From: Catenaria anguillulae PL171
Lineage: Eukaryota > Blastocladiomycota > Blastocladiomycetes > Blastocladiales > Catenariaceae
DNA: 64,000 nucleotides
NCBI GenBank assembly: GCA_002102555.1
Contig: MCFL01000014.1
Span: 1-64,000, forward strand
Direction: 5' to 3'
Shown here: in pieces, positions 46,831 through 58,886 of the stretch
Layout: the number at the start of each line of letters is the position of its first letter
Numbering within the stretch: the first letter of the stretch is position 1
Made by a program: the position numbers and the translations under genes
Notes under the pieces: model-generated
The model's input: only the letters and a program-made list of their open reading frames with translations
Databases searched by the model: none
What the model was told of the DNA's origin: nothing

Positions 46831-47092
46831 ACGAGCGTGTATGCAGGGTCGCATTTCAGTATGTAAATTCTAATGAACGATGCATGGCCCACAGATCATG
46901 TGTGAATTGCAACTGTTGAGTTCACCACAATCCACAGCCAGACACTTCATGCGTCAGCTCGTTCATGAACTCGGGATCCACTCATTGTGTTGGCAATGGG
47001 GTTGTGACAGGAACAGCAGCTCTGCACTGTGAAATGGACATGGACATGCAACCAAAAACTACTTCATAAATCACATCATCTCCGCAACCAGA
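46831..47092. terminator. Convergent 3' region
   Basis: About 260 bases between two convergent stop codons. No gene seen. Confidence 0.4.
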
Positions 47093-49349
47093 CTACTCCA
47101 AGACCTTCTGCAGCGTCTGCAGTTTGACCAAGGCATTCGTCAACCTCGCCAACTCCTCGACCGACCGTCCTACTTGGGCACATCCTTGCATCGAACTCAA
47201 CGCCCGATCCAGCACCTGCGAGCCTTGCCAGTCCAGCCTCGGCACCACAATATCCCTGTACCCATCCGGAACCAGGCGCCGCCGCTCGCCCGCTCGCCCC
47301 GGCGCCATTCCCTCGACCATGATGCTCATGGCATCCACGACCTCATCAAACATGACCACTGCTTCGCGCCTGCGCTGCTCGTGCACATCGGGCAACACCC
47401 TGCCCGACTTGCGCACCACGTGCTCCAGGCACGAAAGGTACACGACGCCCACACCGTGCGGCCACGGAACGTATTGCCGGATGAGGGCATCGACAGGTTG
47501 AAGTGGTGACGATTGTAGGAGGTGCACGACTAGGTACACGGCAAACAGCCGTTTGCCTGCAACGCTTGCGGGCTGCTCGTGGCCATTTTGGATCCAGGTC
47601 AGGACGACCGGGAGGTAGGTTGGGATGTCGATTGGGTGGTTGAGAAGTGGGAGGGACTGGATCAAGAGAAGGAGACGGGACCAGGGCCATGACGAAGTGC
47701 ACGAGGTGAGCAGCTTGGTGGTGTTGAACAGATTGGGCGCGTTGGGAAATGGTGCGGTCGTGGCCATGAAGTCGAGTAAGGAAGCGAGCGCCTCGGGTGT
47801 TGGTGAGCGGTGGGTTGACATGAGGTAATCCAGAGCTATTGTTCGCTGGCGTGAATAAATGATTGCGCAAAAGAGCAAGCGAGTACAACGACGATAAAGT
47901 ACGAACCGTCCACGAATAACCATACCACTTCGACGTGGATGTCTTGACCATGTCCACCAACGCAGCCCGCTCTTGCTCATCAGCAACATCCGCCAACGCA
48001 TGCACCAAACCTTTGCCCTTGCCCTTGTTCCAATCAACCCAAGCTCAAACGCCCTCGGTACCAACTCTGTCCTCGCCGCCTGTACACGCTTATCGACTGC
48101 AAATTCCACAATCGCGTGTCCAATCGCCCTGGCTTGATGCCCGCGGCCTCCGTTTCCTCCACATCCCCATGCTTGCCAATCGCCTTGACCAACACGGGCA
48201 CGTCAAACGTCTCAAACAAGAACTTGAACAATTCAAACTGCCCGTCGCCGCCAGTCCCGCCAATTGCATACAAGCACATTGGATACGCAGCCTGGCCGAG
48301 CGCATTGGCCAGCCATTGTCTCCCAACCACTTCCAAAACCGAAGAACTTCGTTTGCACCACACTTGGCGTGCTTCATGGCCCTTGAGACGCACTCGCGGC
48401 CCAACGGCCACACCACGTGGTCCTCACGGTCATCTGCCTGCTGAAACTGCGAGCTCGCAAGCACCACCGACTGAACCACCTCGGCCACACTCTTGCCCGC
48501 GACCTCTGCAATCGCCTCCATCGCACCGAGGTTCCAGCCGACGGCCGCAAGCACCGCACACAGTGTGGCAAACGACCACGCGATCGGGTCCACGGCGTCG
48601 TCTGCACGGTGCATGCGATGATAATACCCCTGCATGAATGGGCGCGCGTCCACGCCCGTGAGAAACATCCACGTGGACAATTGTTGTTGGCGGGTTAGCA
48701 CGTTGGGTTGCGCGCAGCGAGCAAGTGAAGCGACCGCCGGAAAAGCGACGTGTTGCCCGCAAGCAGGAAATACAGCGTCAGGTGAAATGCGTCCGGGTAT
48801 AACGTCCAGGACCGGTGCGGAAGCAAGTATGTGAGCGACCGGTGTTGAAAGCGCGAGTTGGCGAGATGGGTCGACACGGTATGTGTCAGGTCAATGTCGG
48901 CAGGGACGGAACTGAAGGGCCCCGAGGGCGAGTACAGGTATTCGAGCAGGTGCCTTCCAGTTCGGAAGAAGACGCGGGGCGCGAATTGAGTGCCAGGCGG
49001 TATTGAAGAAAGGAGGAGAAGCGAGAGACGAGGCGCGGGTGCGTCCTGACCTTGCGCCCATGGTCTTGTTCGTCGTCGGCAGCGGATGGAATCTTGTCGG
49101 TCGATGTGAGAATGAGGTGCATGAACCAAGCTCGTGGGACGCAAACCCGGACCGGACCGTGGACAGAATCGACTGGCATGTCACTGGCAAGGCCGAGCGC
49201 GGGCGGGTGAGCGAGTAGATGGAGAGCAAGAGCTCGGTCGGTAAGCTTTGCAGCTCAAACGCCTTGACGCCGCCCGGTCCGGTGTGACCAGCTGCTGGGC
49301 CGAAGGGTGGGGAAAGGTCGGGTTCATTGAATTGAGGGAATGGGTTTGC
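47093..49349 (-). CDS. F-box-like orphan helical protein (5' exon missing)
   Basis: The first exon I can see begins at 49349 after an acceptor ACACTGCAG and reads QANPFPQFNEPDLSPPFGP, then LQSLPTELLLSIYSLTRPRS and ALPVTCQSILSTV, an F-box-like start. The rest is helical: GRHLLEYLYSPSGPFSSVP, LYPDAFHLTLYFLLAG, TWMFLTGVDARPFMQGYYH, ANEVLRFWKWLGDNG, RQWLANALGQAAYPMCLYA, FELFKFLFETFDVPVLVKAI. After an intron of about 85 bp (near 47835-47920) come SLDYLMSTHRSP and QVLDRALSSMQG, to a stop at 47093. Frame changes near 49020, 48700, 48300 and 48040 look like lost bases. The opening segment is clearly related to the short gene at 55576-56037. If it is a true F-box, the protein would be an SCF substrate receptor; that is inference. 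Confidence 0.6.
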
Positions 49350-49921
49350 CTGCAGTGTGCTTGGGTATACTCATTGATTATTCACTTCATTTGCAGTGGA
49401 TGTACATGCGTTGCGAGACAGACTCCGCGCGTACATACAAGTAGGTGTTTGCCATCTTGCTTTGCAGGTGTCTTGCACATGAACCTGAGCCGCCAGCTGT
49501 GGCCCATGTCGTAGGGAAGAGACTCGAACCCATCCCGCAAAGGTAAGCAAGACCTAAGACGATATAACCGCGCTTTCCAATGCCCATCACACACTTTCTG
49601 CTGTCTTGCAGTGGTGCTGGTGGACAAGGTGTCTCAGGTATCAGGGGTCTAGGTATGCGGCCCAGTGAAGCGGGGAGGGAATGGATTACATTGGCATGGC
49701 ATCCGCATGCACATGCATGAATGAACAAAGGGGAATCTCGAGATGGCGGGAGGAAGGGAGAGCAGCAAGTATCAGGTTGATGAGCCGCTTGCGGTCAACG
49801 CAGGCGAAGAAGAAGAAGCTGTCAATGTCACGGCCAGGTACGGGATGCTTCGTGACGTTTGCAGCCTGGAAGAGCACAGTATGTACAGAGGCTCATTTGG
49901 TTAGCAAAGCCATAACAGCGC
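49350..49921. other. Intergenic with a possible small exon
   Basis: About 570 bases. After an acceptor CTCTTCCAG near 49880, a minus-strand frame reads AANVTKHPVPGRDIDSFFFF then ACVDRKRLINLILAAL. This could be a last exon of the Alba gene or of another small gene, but the Alba frame already has a stop. Otherwise nothing is seen. Confidence 0.3.
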
Positions 49922-50320
49922 TCAGCAAGGCAACAACTCATTGACATACTTGTCAAGGCGCGGGACAGTTGGTTCGTAGGTAATGGTCTCCTTTGTGCAT
50001 CCCAGCTCGTTTGCTTGCTCAATCGCCGAATCGACAAACTGTCGCTTGACGATTTCCACCACCGACACGGTCTTGTTGATTGCCTGGCCGTCGCCACGGA
50101 CAATGACAGACCTTGGCGAGTCGGCTGGTGATGATGCTGACGAGGACGGTTGGAGGTGTTTGATAGTCGCTTGCACATAGGCTCGAATCTTGCCGTTTTC
50201 CTTGACGGTGACAATGGGAATGGCGGGTTGCGACGGTTGTGCAGTTGAAGAACCAGCAGAGGCTGCGGGCCGCACCGAGACGGAGGACGAGGCAGTCGAT
50301 GCTTGGCGGTAGTTGTCCAT
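49922..50320 (-). CDS. Alba-domain nucleic-acid-binding protein
   Basis: 132 residues, uninterrupted, ATG at 50320 (MDNYRQASTASSSVSV). After a Ser/Ala-rich leader come GKIRAYVQATIKHLQ and the Alba signature region SVIVRGDGQAINKTVSVVEI, then VKRQFVDSAIEQANELG and ETITYEPTVPRLDKYVNEL. Alba-fold proteins bind RNA and DNA; in eukaryotes they include the RNase P/MRP subunits Rpp20/Rpp25 and cytoplasmic mRNA-binding Alba proteins. The length and single domain fit either, and I cannot decide between them. It is divergent from ATG8, with about 530 bases between the starts. Confidence 0.8.
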   Translation of the reverse strand: MDNYRQASTASSSVSVRPAASAGSSTAQPSQPAIPIVTVKENGKIRAYVQATIKHLQPSSSASSPADSPRSVIVRGDGQAINKTVSVVEIVKRQFVDSAIEQANELGCTKETITYEPTVPRLDKYVNELLPC

Positions 50321-50740
50321 GGCAAAAGGAGTTTCTTACTGTTGGGGGGTTTGCTCAAATGTGTTAATACAATGCAGAGAATGGGTTTGAGTTCTGAGTG
50401 CGCTCTGGGCAAATGGTGGGATGGATCGGCGTGCCCTGGCACGGTCATGTTGCCTCTGTCAGTCACCGCCGATCCCGGTGAGTCATTTGGTTCCCACCTT
50501 TGGAATTGAAGCCCGGTCCGTTTGCAAGCTGCCACGCAAACGCCAAACACCTGCTGACTCGCTGGCCGCTGACTTGGCTCGCTTGTAAGTATGCGGAGCG
50601 GCCGTCCTCGCCACCACTCGCCCAGCGCCCAGCTAGCGTCGACATGGCCCAGCTAGTCGACATGAGTCCGGCCACCGCCAAGACGCGAACCGTGCCTTGC
50701 TGATGCCTTGCTGACCGCCAACTGAAGGCAGTCACCCAGA

Positions 50741-51504
<764 letters not shown>

Positions 51505-52153
51505 CTCCTCGTCGTGTAAATATTTATCAATATCCTGTCTCTCCTCGCTCGTTTTCGTTTTCTGTGTTGATTCGACGCTTCGCGGCCCTACCCTTGTCCA
51601 TATCCTGTCCATTTTTCTCCCTTGCGCGTCGCGTTTGTTTTTCGTTGCTTTTCTTCGTCTTTTTCTTCGCCATGGCATCTTCTTTTCGTGTTGATCAACC
51701 AACACTCAGAGCCCAGCATGTTCTTTCTGGCCATGTCTTTCGTTATCTGGCATGTCATGAGGTCGCTTTGACCTGTTTTGCTCCTCCACCTCCATCGCGC
51801 CAGTTTCTGTCCATGGCCGGTTACGGTGGTTTGTGTCCATATCACATTTCTCAATGATCTCTGTTGTAAGAAAGATTGTGAAAACTTGTTTCATTGCTCG
51901 CAATGATTGATCTTTACATGGGGGCAGCAAACGAACTGTATATTTTACTTGTACTACATGTGCATTATAATTATTGCATTTGCCCACGTCACTCCATGCC
52001 GGACGTGTTTTCAGATCCACGCTGACCGGTTGCTGCGAACATGTTTCTCTCGACCTGTCAAGAGTCAGTCCGCATTTCTTTGTCCCGGCTTGTCCACTGC
52101 TTTCAGTTTAGTGACATGTTCAGTCTACCCTTGCTATACCACATGCAATCATC
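51505..52153. other. Intergenic, downstream of ATG8
   Basis: About 650 bases, T-rich on the plus strand after 51520 as expected of a 3' untranslated region. No gene recognised. Confidence 0.45.
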
Positions 52154-53939
52154 ATGTCTGCGTCCACAACCACACCCTCGCCATCACCTGCTCAAGCAAC
52201 AAATGCTGCTACGTCAACGCACGCAAACACGACGGCCAATACGCCACAAACCAGTGGCAGTTCTCACCCACCTCATTCATCGGTTCATTTTTCCTTGGCA
52301 GCAAAATCCAACGGATCAGATGCAAATCCAGGATCATCTCATGTGAAAGAGGATGATTCACAATCCAAGCACGCCAAGAAGACAGCAAGCGGGGCGGATC
52401 GCCATCGTCATCATCATCTCCGCCGTCTGCAGCAAAGTCTGCCGGAGCGGCGTCGTCTTCGTCGTCTCATCCAAGGCACCAGCTACAGGATCAAAGTCGG
52501 GTGGCGCGCCGTCATTGTCTGTCTCTGGAAACAGCGGTAATCACGCCCCTGCGCTTTCTGTCGTGTCGTCCAAGTCGGCTGGGCCCAGTAATACGTCTCC
52601 GTCCAATAGCTCAACGGACCTCCATCAAATCAGCCTCCGCTGCTGGGCTGTGTCTTCCTCTGCGCACAAGGGCACGACCAGCAGCAAATCAGCCTCGTCA
52701 TCGACACCCTCAAGTTCAAGCGCGCGACCGAAATCAGGCGCAGCCCATAAAAAATCGCATCAAGTTCCCATTCCGAATCCCCTCCTCATCCAATACCTCC
52801 AAGTCCACATCTTCCACATCTGCCTCTACCACCGCACCATCCAAACGCGGCACATCTGCTCGCCCGTCCACGGCCCACCAAAGAAGCCCCGCTCTGCCTC
52901 AGGCACTCGCACGTCAGCGACATCGACTGCATCGTCTTCTTCCTCATCCGCCCCACATGGCCGCGCAATCAAATCCGCGCCAGCGTCGCGCCGGTCGGGC
53001 TCGGCGGGCAAGCACTCAAACGGGTCATCCAAGTCGCCGTCGCCTGCACGCATGCCGAGCTTGGATCAAGGCGGGGGAATCAGCCCCGTGGAACGCGGGC
53101 GTCGTCGGCGGGCGCACACGGTAAATCCGGGCTCAAGTCGTCGGCGTCCGGCGGCGGGACAAGTAGTGGGATGGGCGGTGCGGGGTTGGCATCGAGTGGG
53201 AATAGCGGGGGGGCGGGGCGGGGGTGCGGAGGGGCCGCACAGGGGTGGAGCGGGTTTAAGCTTTCGGTATGCTTAGCACTTTCACGCCACTACGTTGATG
53301 CCTACTTACCATATGAATGCCATGTTTGCACCTGACCACACAGCGCCCTCCGCCGTCAACGCGTGCTGCAATCTCTTGCAAAAGAACCTCATCAACGACC
53401 TGTCTGCCGAAGTCGGCCTCATTCTTGCCGACAAGGACGCCATTGCCTCGCAACTTGCCACAACCAAATCCGAACTGGCCACTGTCAAGGAGGCCAACCT
53501 CGAAATGCGCCAAAAACTCGGCGATCTGTCCAAAAAGTGCGAGCTGCTCGAGCTCGACAAGAAGGCGCAGGTCGAAACCATTCTTGCGTTTCGCAGCGCA
53601 GCAGAGTCCGGGTCGGGCATGGTCGAGACGCTCAACAAAAAGCTGGCAGAGGAGCACAAGGTCAACGCACAGCTTGTGTTTTTCAATCGGTCGCTCAAGA
53701 CGCAGGTGTGTGAGTTGGAAGACGCAAAGGATGAGCTGACACGGCAGTTGGAGAAGGCAGTCAAGGATTTGGACAGGCTCAAGGCAAAGTATCCGCATGA
53801 GTTTATGGAAGAGGAAAAAGAGAAGAAAGGCGGAGACAAGAAGGCGGCTGGTGGAGCAGCAGCAGCTGGATCTGGTGGAAATGGGGCGAGTGGGAAAGAA
53901 GGAGGCGGGTTGGTCAAGCCGGGAGGTGCCAAGGTATAA
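52154..53939 (+). CDS. Ser-rich and coiled-coil orphan protein
   Basis: Start at 52154 (MSASTTTPSPSPAQATN). The first 1.1 kb encodes a Ser/Ala/Pro/Lys-rich disordered region whose frame changes several times, at least once near 52390 and others between 52500 and 53150; serine-rich coding character moves between frames, as expected for lost bases. An intron of about 75 bp near 53268-53343 (donor GTATGC, acceptor CACACAG) leads to the C-terminal exon: APSAVNACCNLLQKNLINDL, then long coiled coils (KSELATVKEANLEMRQKLGD, NKKLAEEHKVNAQLVFFNRS, EKAVKDLDRLKAKYPHEFME) and a Lys/Gly-rich end. The coiled coil suggests a structural or scaffold role. No family recognised. Confidence 0.65.
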
Positions 53940-54754
53940 GTCGAGTGAGTTGTGGTTTTGGTATTTCCTGATCCCCTACCCTGTTTTTGCATGATTGCTC
54001 AACATTGGTGTTTCTGGACCGTTTTCATATTCCTTTTCCTCCCTGCTCAATCCCGAATAACGTGTGCATAAATCATGTGCGGCTTTCATAACCATGCCTT
54101 GATGTCGGGTGACGAGTTGCTGATTTATCATTGCAAGGTTTCAAATACCAAATAGTAGACTCTTTGGTTCGACGACTTGCCTCTTCTCCGCAAAATAGCT
54201 GTAATTCTACTTTGTATTTGCCCCTTCCCGCTGTCACGGTTGAATGACGTGCAAACTCACTCGACAGGCTGACAAAATGTTTCTTGCGGTCATCGGCTCA
54301 ACCAGCTACTCATTCACATCTCGGCACACATCAACTCCTTTCTTGATCCAACCAGTTCGTACAACTCGCTCGTTCCCTTGTCCGAAAATGACAGAAGGCG
54401 GCAAAGACATTGCTACCCCGTCGTCCCCGCGGTCTCTGCATGCTCGGCTGCCGCACTTGACGTCGCAACCGATTCCGTTCTTCGTTAGGCCAGTCAATCC
54501 TGCTTAACACCACATCTACCGCAAACGTATACACCACTCGAAACAAGCGCCATTCGTCTGGACTGCCCTTGGCTGATGGTTGCATGTTACCAAATCAATT
54601 GTGTCTTCCTTGACCGACGCGAAGTACCAAGCATCCCGACTCTAAACGCGATTTCGGTGTAAAACTGGTCGCCACAAGCTTACCGTGAATGCTGCACCGC
54701 TGGCCGCCAACTCGGCTTGCCGCTTCTTGCTCAGTGCGCTTCTTGTTCATGCCA
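53940..54754. other. Intergenic, AT-richer
   Basis: About 815 bases without a supportable gene, of lower GC content than its neighbours. Probably convergent 3' regions of the coiled-coil genes on either side. Confidence 0.45.
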
Positions 54755-55579
54755 CTATGAAACCAGCGAAAGCGAAAGCAACTGCGCGGCGACGCGCCGC
54801 ACTCCGCAAATGTTTGAGTTGGCCGTGCAAAGGTTCGCTTGCAGCGTCTTTAGTTGAGCCCATGCCAAATCGCGCTCGACAATGACGTGGTCCCGTTGGG
54901 ACAATGCTTGCTCGGAGTCGTCGCGCGCGGAAACGCGGCCCTGCCGTAACTGTTGAATCTGTTTTCCGAGAGTTTTGATGACATCGCAGGAAATTTGGAA
55001 TGCTGCCTTTGCCCTCGTCTTGGCCATTGCGACGGCCATGGCGGAGCGCTTGCGGCCACTTTGCTTGTTGGCTGCGCGGCATGATCTTGTGCTCGTGACA
55101 GGAATGAGTTCTCTCGCGTCCGCCGGTGAGCTTGGACGACTCTCAACCGCCGCTGCCAGCTCTGCTTTCAGCTTTGTACTTGCAAATAAAGCAGAGTCGC
55201 GTTCGACAATCGTCAGGTCCCGTTGCGCCAACGCTTGCTTGCGGATGCCAAATCGTGCCTGAGCTTCCATTCGCAGTCGCGCTTGGTCCATACAATGCGA
55301 ATGCGACGAGGAGCCTGATGGGATCCTGTCATCCTGTTTCGAATCGGCACCGGCGGTCGATCTCGGCACGTTTTGCGTGCAATGTGTTTGGCATTCCGGC
55401 GGCTTTTGGCGACAGTCTCGCGAATCCAATCTTGCACACCTGATGGACACCCGCCAGCAGAAACAGAGTCGCAAACGCCGTAAAAAGGACCACGGCGGCA
55501 CACTCGAGCCCACGAATATTTGACAAACAGCAACAACTTGAAAGCAAACAGAGCCCAGATACTCTGTTCCGCCCCTCAT
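54755..55579 (-). CDS. Orphan with repeated coiled-coil unit
   Basis: Uninterrupted frame of 274 residues from the ATG at 55579 (MRGGTEYLGSVCFQ). The C-terminal half has an internal repeat: KQALAQRDLTIVERDSALFA and EQALSQRDHVIVERDLAWAQ, each followed by a Lys/Leu/Ala heptad, separated by a basic segment (TSTRSCRAANKQSGRKRSAM). Another frame over the first 80 codons gives a membrane-helix-like stretch (AAVVLFTAFATLFLLAGV). The true N-terminus may therefore lie in that frame, or the gene may continue from the upstream F-box-like frame, whose stop overlaps this ATG. No family recognised. Confidence 0.5.
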   Translation of the reverse strand: MRGGTEYLGSVCFQVVAVCQIFVGSSVPPWSFLRRLRLCFCWRVSIRCARLDSRDCRQKPPECQTHCTQNVPRSTAGADSKQDDRIPSGSSSHSHCMDQARLRMEAQARFGIRKQALAQRDLTIVERDSALFASTKLKAELAAAVESRPSSPADARELIPVTSTRSCRAANKQSGRKRSAMAVAMAKTRAKAAFQISCDVIKTLGKQIQQLRQGRVSARDDSEQALSQRDHVIVERDLAWAQLKTLQANLCTANSNICGVRRVAAQLLSLSLVS

Positions 55580-56037
55580 CCACCGCGCCCCTGGCTCTGA
55601 ATCAAGTTATTGCGACAAACTCCGAGTCCATCTCGACCCGGAGCGCAAGAGCTTGACTCGGCTCGGTCTCGCCCTGGGAAATCGCCCGCGCGAGCTCCAA
55701 CGGGCCGCCGTGTGCCAAAATCAATTGAAAGATACACTGCCTCGGCCGCTGCTTTCTCTATCAATGCGCGCAACTCGTCGCAAACCCGATCCGGCAGATG
55801 CGACGCCGCGCTCAACCGATGGGAGTCGTCGCCACCGCCCTGGCTCACGGCCATTGCCGCCCACGCATCCAGCAACAAGGCGCGCGTCGCACGCGAGGGC
55901 TCGGCCGAGCGGAAGGCCGTGACGGTGCGCATGCATGTTGCTGGCAGAGTGCGTTTCGGGCGAGTCAGGGACAGCACCAACAGGAGGAGCTCGGGTGGCA
56001 ACAGCGATGCTGCTGTGGGTGTATTGCTGACAGTCAT
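55576..56037 (-). CDS. Short F-box-like protein, paralogue of the 47-49 kb gene
   Basis: 153-residue frame from the ATG at 56037. The opening MTVSNTPTAASLLPPELLLL and LTRPKRTLPATCMRTVTAF parallel LPTELLLSIYSLTRPRSALP of the 47093-49349 gene, residue for residue over about 25 positions. A helical stretch DRVCDELRALIEKAAAEAVY follows, then a Gly/Arg/Ser-rich end. The stop overlaps the ATG of the next minus-strand frame (ATGA). In a fungus this suggests one gene with a lost base rather than two cistrons. Alternatively it is a truncated family copy. Confidence 0.5.
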   Translation of the reverse strand: MTVSNTPTAASLLPPELLLLVLSLTRPKRTLPATCMRTVTAFRSAEPSRATRALLLDAWAAMAVSQGGGDDSHRLSAASHLPDRVCDELRALIEKAAAEAVYLSIDFGTRRPVGARAGDFPGRDRAESSSCAPGRDGLGVCRNNLIQSQGRGG

Positions 56038-56294
56038 GATGCCGTATCAAGCAATGATGTTTCGTTCGGTATCCCGTATCCCGCACATGTACATCGCCCA
56101 CATCGTGAGTGACTCACTCCTTGTGTTTGGAGCTTCTCCAATCATTCCATGGTCATCCTACTGTTTCCAGCTTTTTTCCGCATGCACCGCCAATGGTCAT
56201 TACTTATATATGTCCAGATCTCGCTTCGCGCCACCGTATTATGACCGGAGTCACTGCTGCATATTCATTCGCACACTGAGCAACGAACCATACA

Positions 56295-58585
56295 ATGCCC
56301 GCCGCCGGACCCGACGCCAAGACCCAGAAGTACGACCGCCAGCTTCGGTACGGTTGCTTGACTCGCCTTCGCCAACTCATCTCGATCGTGTGATCTGATC
56401 CGCCCCGGGACTCTTTCTGCCCTGCCGGCTCCACTTGACCCTTGACAAACCCATCCACTCACTCACGGCTCGATCCACTTGTCCCCGCACCACAGCCTCT
56501 GGCAAGCTCACGGCCAAGCCGCCCTCGAGCGCGCCCACGTCTGCCTCGTCAACGCCACCGCCACGGGCACCGAAATCCTGAAAAACCTTGTGTTACCCGG
56601 CATTGGCGCCTTCACCATTGTCGACGGCGCCAACGTCACCCTCAACGATGTCGGCAACAACTTTTTGTGACGCGCGACCACGTCGACCGCGGGCGTGCAA
56701 AACAACGTGCGACTTGCTCGCCGAACTCAATCCCGGACGTCGAGGGCCACTATGTCGACGAGGACATTAGCACCATTCTGGCGACCGATCCGACCTACTT
56801 GCACAAGTTTTCGCTTGTCATTGTCACTGGCCGTGTGCCGCTGAGCACGGTCCTGGCCATGGACAAGGATTGTTACAAGCACGGCATTCCGTTGTGCGTC
56901 GTCAAGTCGGCTGGGTTTGTGGCTTTGGCCAGAACCGTTGTCAGGGCGCATCACGTTGTGGAGGTGCATCCAGACAATCCAACCAGGGATTTGCGGCTGG
57001 CACAGCCCTGGCCCGAGTTGGCGGCATTTGTCGATTCGTTTCCCGATTTTGACTCCATGTCCGCACACGAGCTGGGACACTTGCCTTATCCCGTCATCTT
57101 GATCCGGCTGTACAAGCAATGGCGTAACGTACGCTTCTTTCCATACTCGCATTTACGTTTACAGTCACGACTGACTTGTAGATCCCCCATCTTTCTGACG
57201 TTTAGAACGACCCAATCGCACCCAACCGCGAATTCAAATCCTACGTATCTTCGGAACTTGCCCGCCACACCCAGCGTCTGCAAGATGCAGCCGCTGCCGC
57301 ACTCGCCGCACAGGGCGACGCACCTTCCGACTCTGCCCTTGCCACGGCCATTGCCGGCGCAGCCGATCTCGAAAACTGGACAGAGGCCGTCAACAATGCC
57401 TACCACGCATACTCTGAACCGACCGTTTCTTCCGAATTGACCGACAAGCTCTTCAAGCACAAGATTGTTACCAACGACGAGGCGGTCGCCAACTTGGTCA
57501 TGCAGGGTGCGCCTGGCGACAAGATCGTCGAGGCTGCGGGAGACATTCTCTTGTCGCCTGCGCACGCAAATGTGCAGCCGGGGTCGACGGCCGGTCCGGC
57601 GTGGCCGCCCGTGTTCTGGGCCATGGTGGCGGGGCTCAAGGCGTTTGTTGAGGAAAAGGGTGGTGTGTTGCCGCTACGAGGGGTGGTGCCGGACATGAAG
57701 GCAGACACCGAGACATATGTGAGGATGCAGCGCATGTACGTCCGTTCGTAGATGTCTTTTTGAGCGCCAGTACATCATTAGACTCACTTTGCCGTTCCTC
57801 TCCAACTCATTGTACGTAGCTACCGCGACAAGGCTGCTAAAGACATGGCCGATCTGCGTTCGCGCATTCGCGCCATCTCGATCCCAGCCGTGACCGCCGC
57901 CGGCTCGACCGCAGGCTCGCCTCACCCGAGCTCGGCCGATCTGCCCACTGCCCCCCACCCGTTGCACGTCAAGACCGTAGCGGTCCCGTCGGCCAACATT
58001 GACGACGACACTTTGACCTTGTTCTGCCGCAACGCCACCACCTGCGGCTTCTGTCGACGTCGTCCATCACCGCGGAATACGCCGACCCACACGACGAGTG
58101 GATCCGTGATCTGTCCTCGGACAACCCGACGACCGAACTGGCAGTGTACATTTTGTTCCGCGCATGCGAGTACTTCCATGCGTCACAGCGCAGGTGGCCG
58201 GGTGAGCACCTTCGCGACTTTGATGGCGATGTGTCGCTGCTCAAGATGGCCGTCAATGATGTCATCCGGACGCTCATGAAGGGCAAGGGCAGAGAGGGCG
58301 AGGTGGCCACACCGGTGCCGTCGTTTATGGTGAATTTGGACGATTGGGTGCAAGAATTGTACGCTGCTCTCTCAATTTCTGTTTTGGATTTGCCTCGTCA
58401 TTCACCTCCTATTTGTTTCTCACAGTGTGCGCGCTGGGCCCGCCGAACTGCACGCGGTGGCTGCATTCATGGGCGGTGTTGTGTCGCAAGAGGCCATCAA
58501 ATTGATTACAGCCCAGTATTTGCCCATGACGGGTATGTATGTGTATAATGGGATCAAGAGCACGTCGACCGCGCTTGCGTGTTGA
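56295..58585 (+). CDS. ULA1: NEDD8-activating enzyme E1 regulatory subunit
   Basis: APPBP1/NAE1 (Ula1), partner of Uba3 in activating NEDD8 for cullin modification. Start at 56295 ([18 protein letters not shown]); a 148-bp intron (56348-56495); then [40 protein letters not shown] and [20 protein letters not shown]. Further blocks: [93 protein letters not shown], and the end [20 protein letters not shown] with [15 protein letters not shown]. More introns near 57127-57206, 57735-57819 and 58360-58425. Breaks near 56662-56710 (several) and 58041 fit missing bases. The catalytic cysteine is absent as in the family, since it resides in Uba3. Confidence 0.93.
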
Positions 58586-58886
58586 TTGGGGAGGATGGTC
58601 TCCGGAACGCTGTGTGTGTGGATTCTTGTCATGATGCTGGGTTTACACGGTGGTTGGTGTGGGCATTTCAATGTAATTGCGAGCGTACAGTATTACCTCA
58701 GCAACACTCTGCAACGCCAACAACGTTGAGACGCGGTTGACAGTCAACCAGTCAAGTGCAATTCCGATCTGACGAGTGAGCATCACGTCACTTGCCAGAT
58801 TAACTCACCCTCTGCAACCTCGACTCAGGACGATAAACGATAAATGATACATGTGTGTTTAGCGGGTTGACATTGACGGAAACATC

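Noticed and set aside
49505-49580. tRNA-like sequence on the minus strand (GGGTTCGAGTC T-loop)
   Set aside because: The T-stem has a mismatch and no 5' acceptor strand complementary to the 3' end lies within 60-150 bases.
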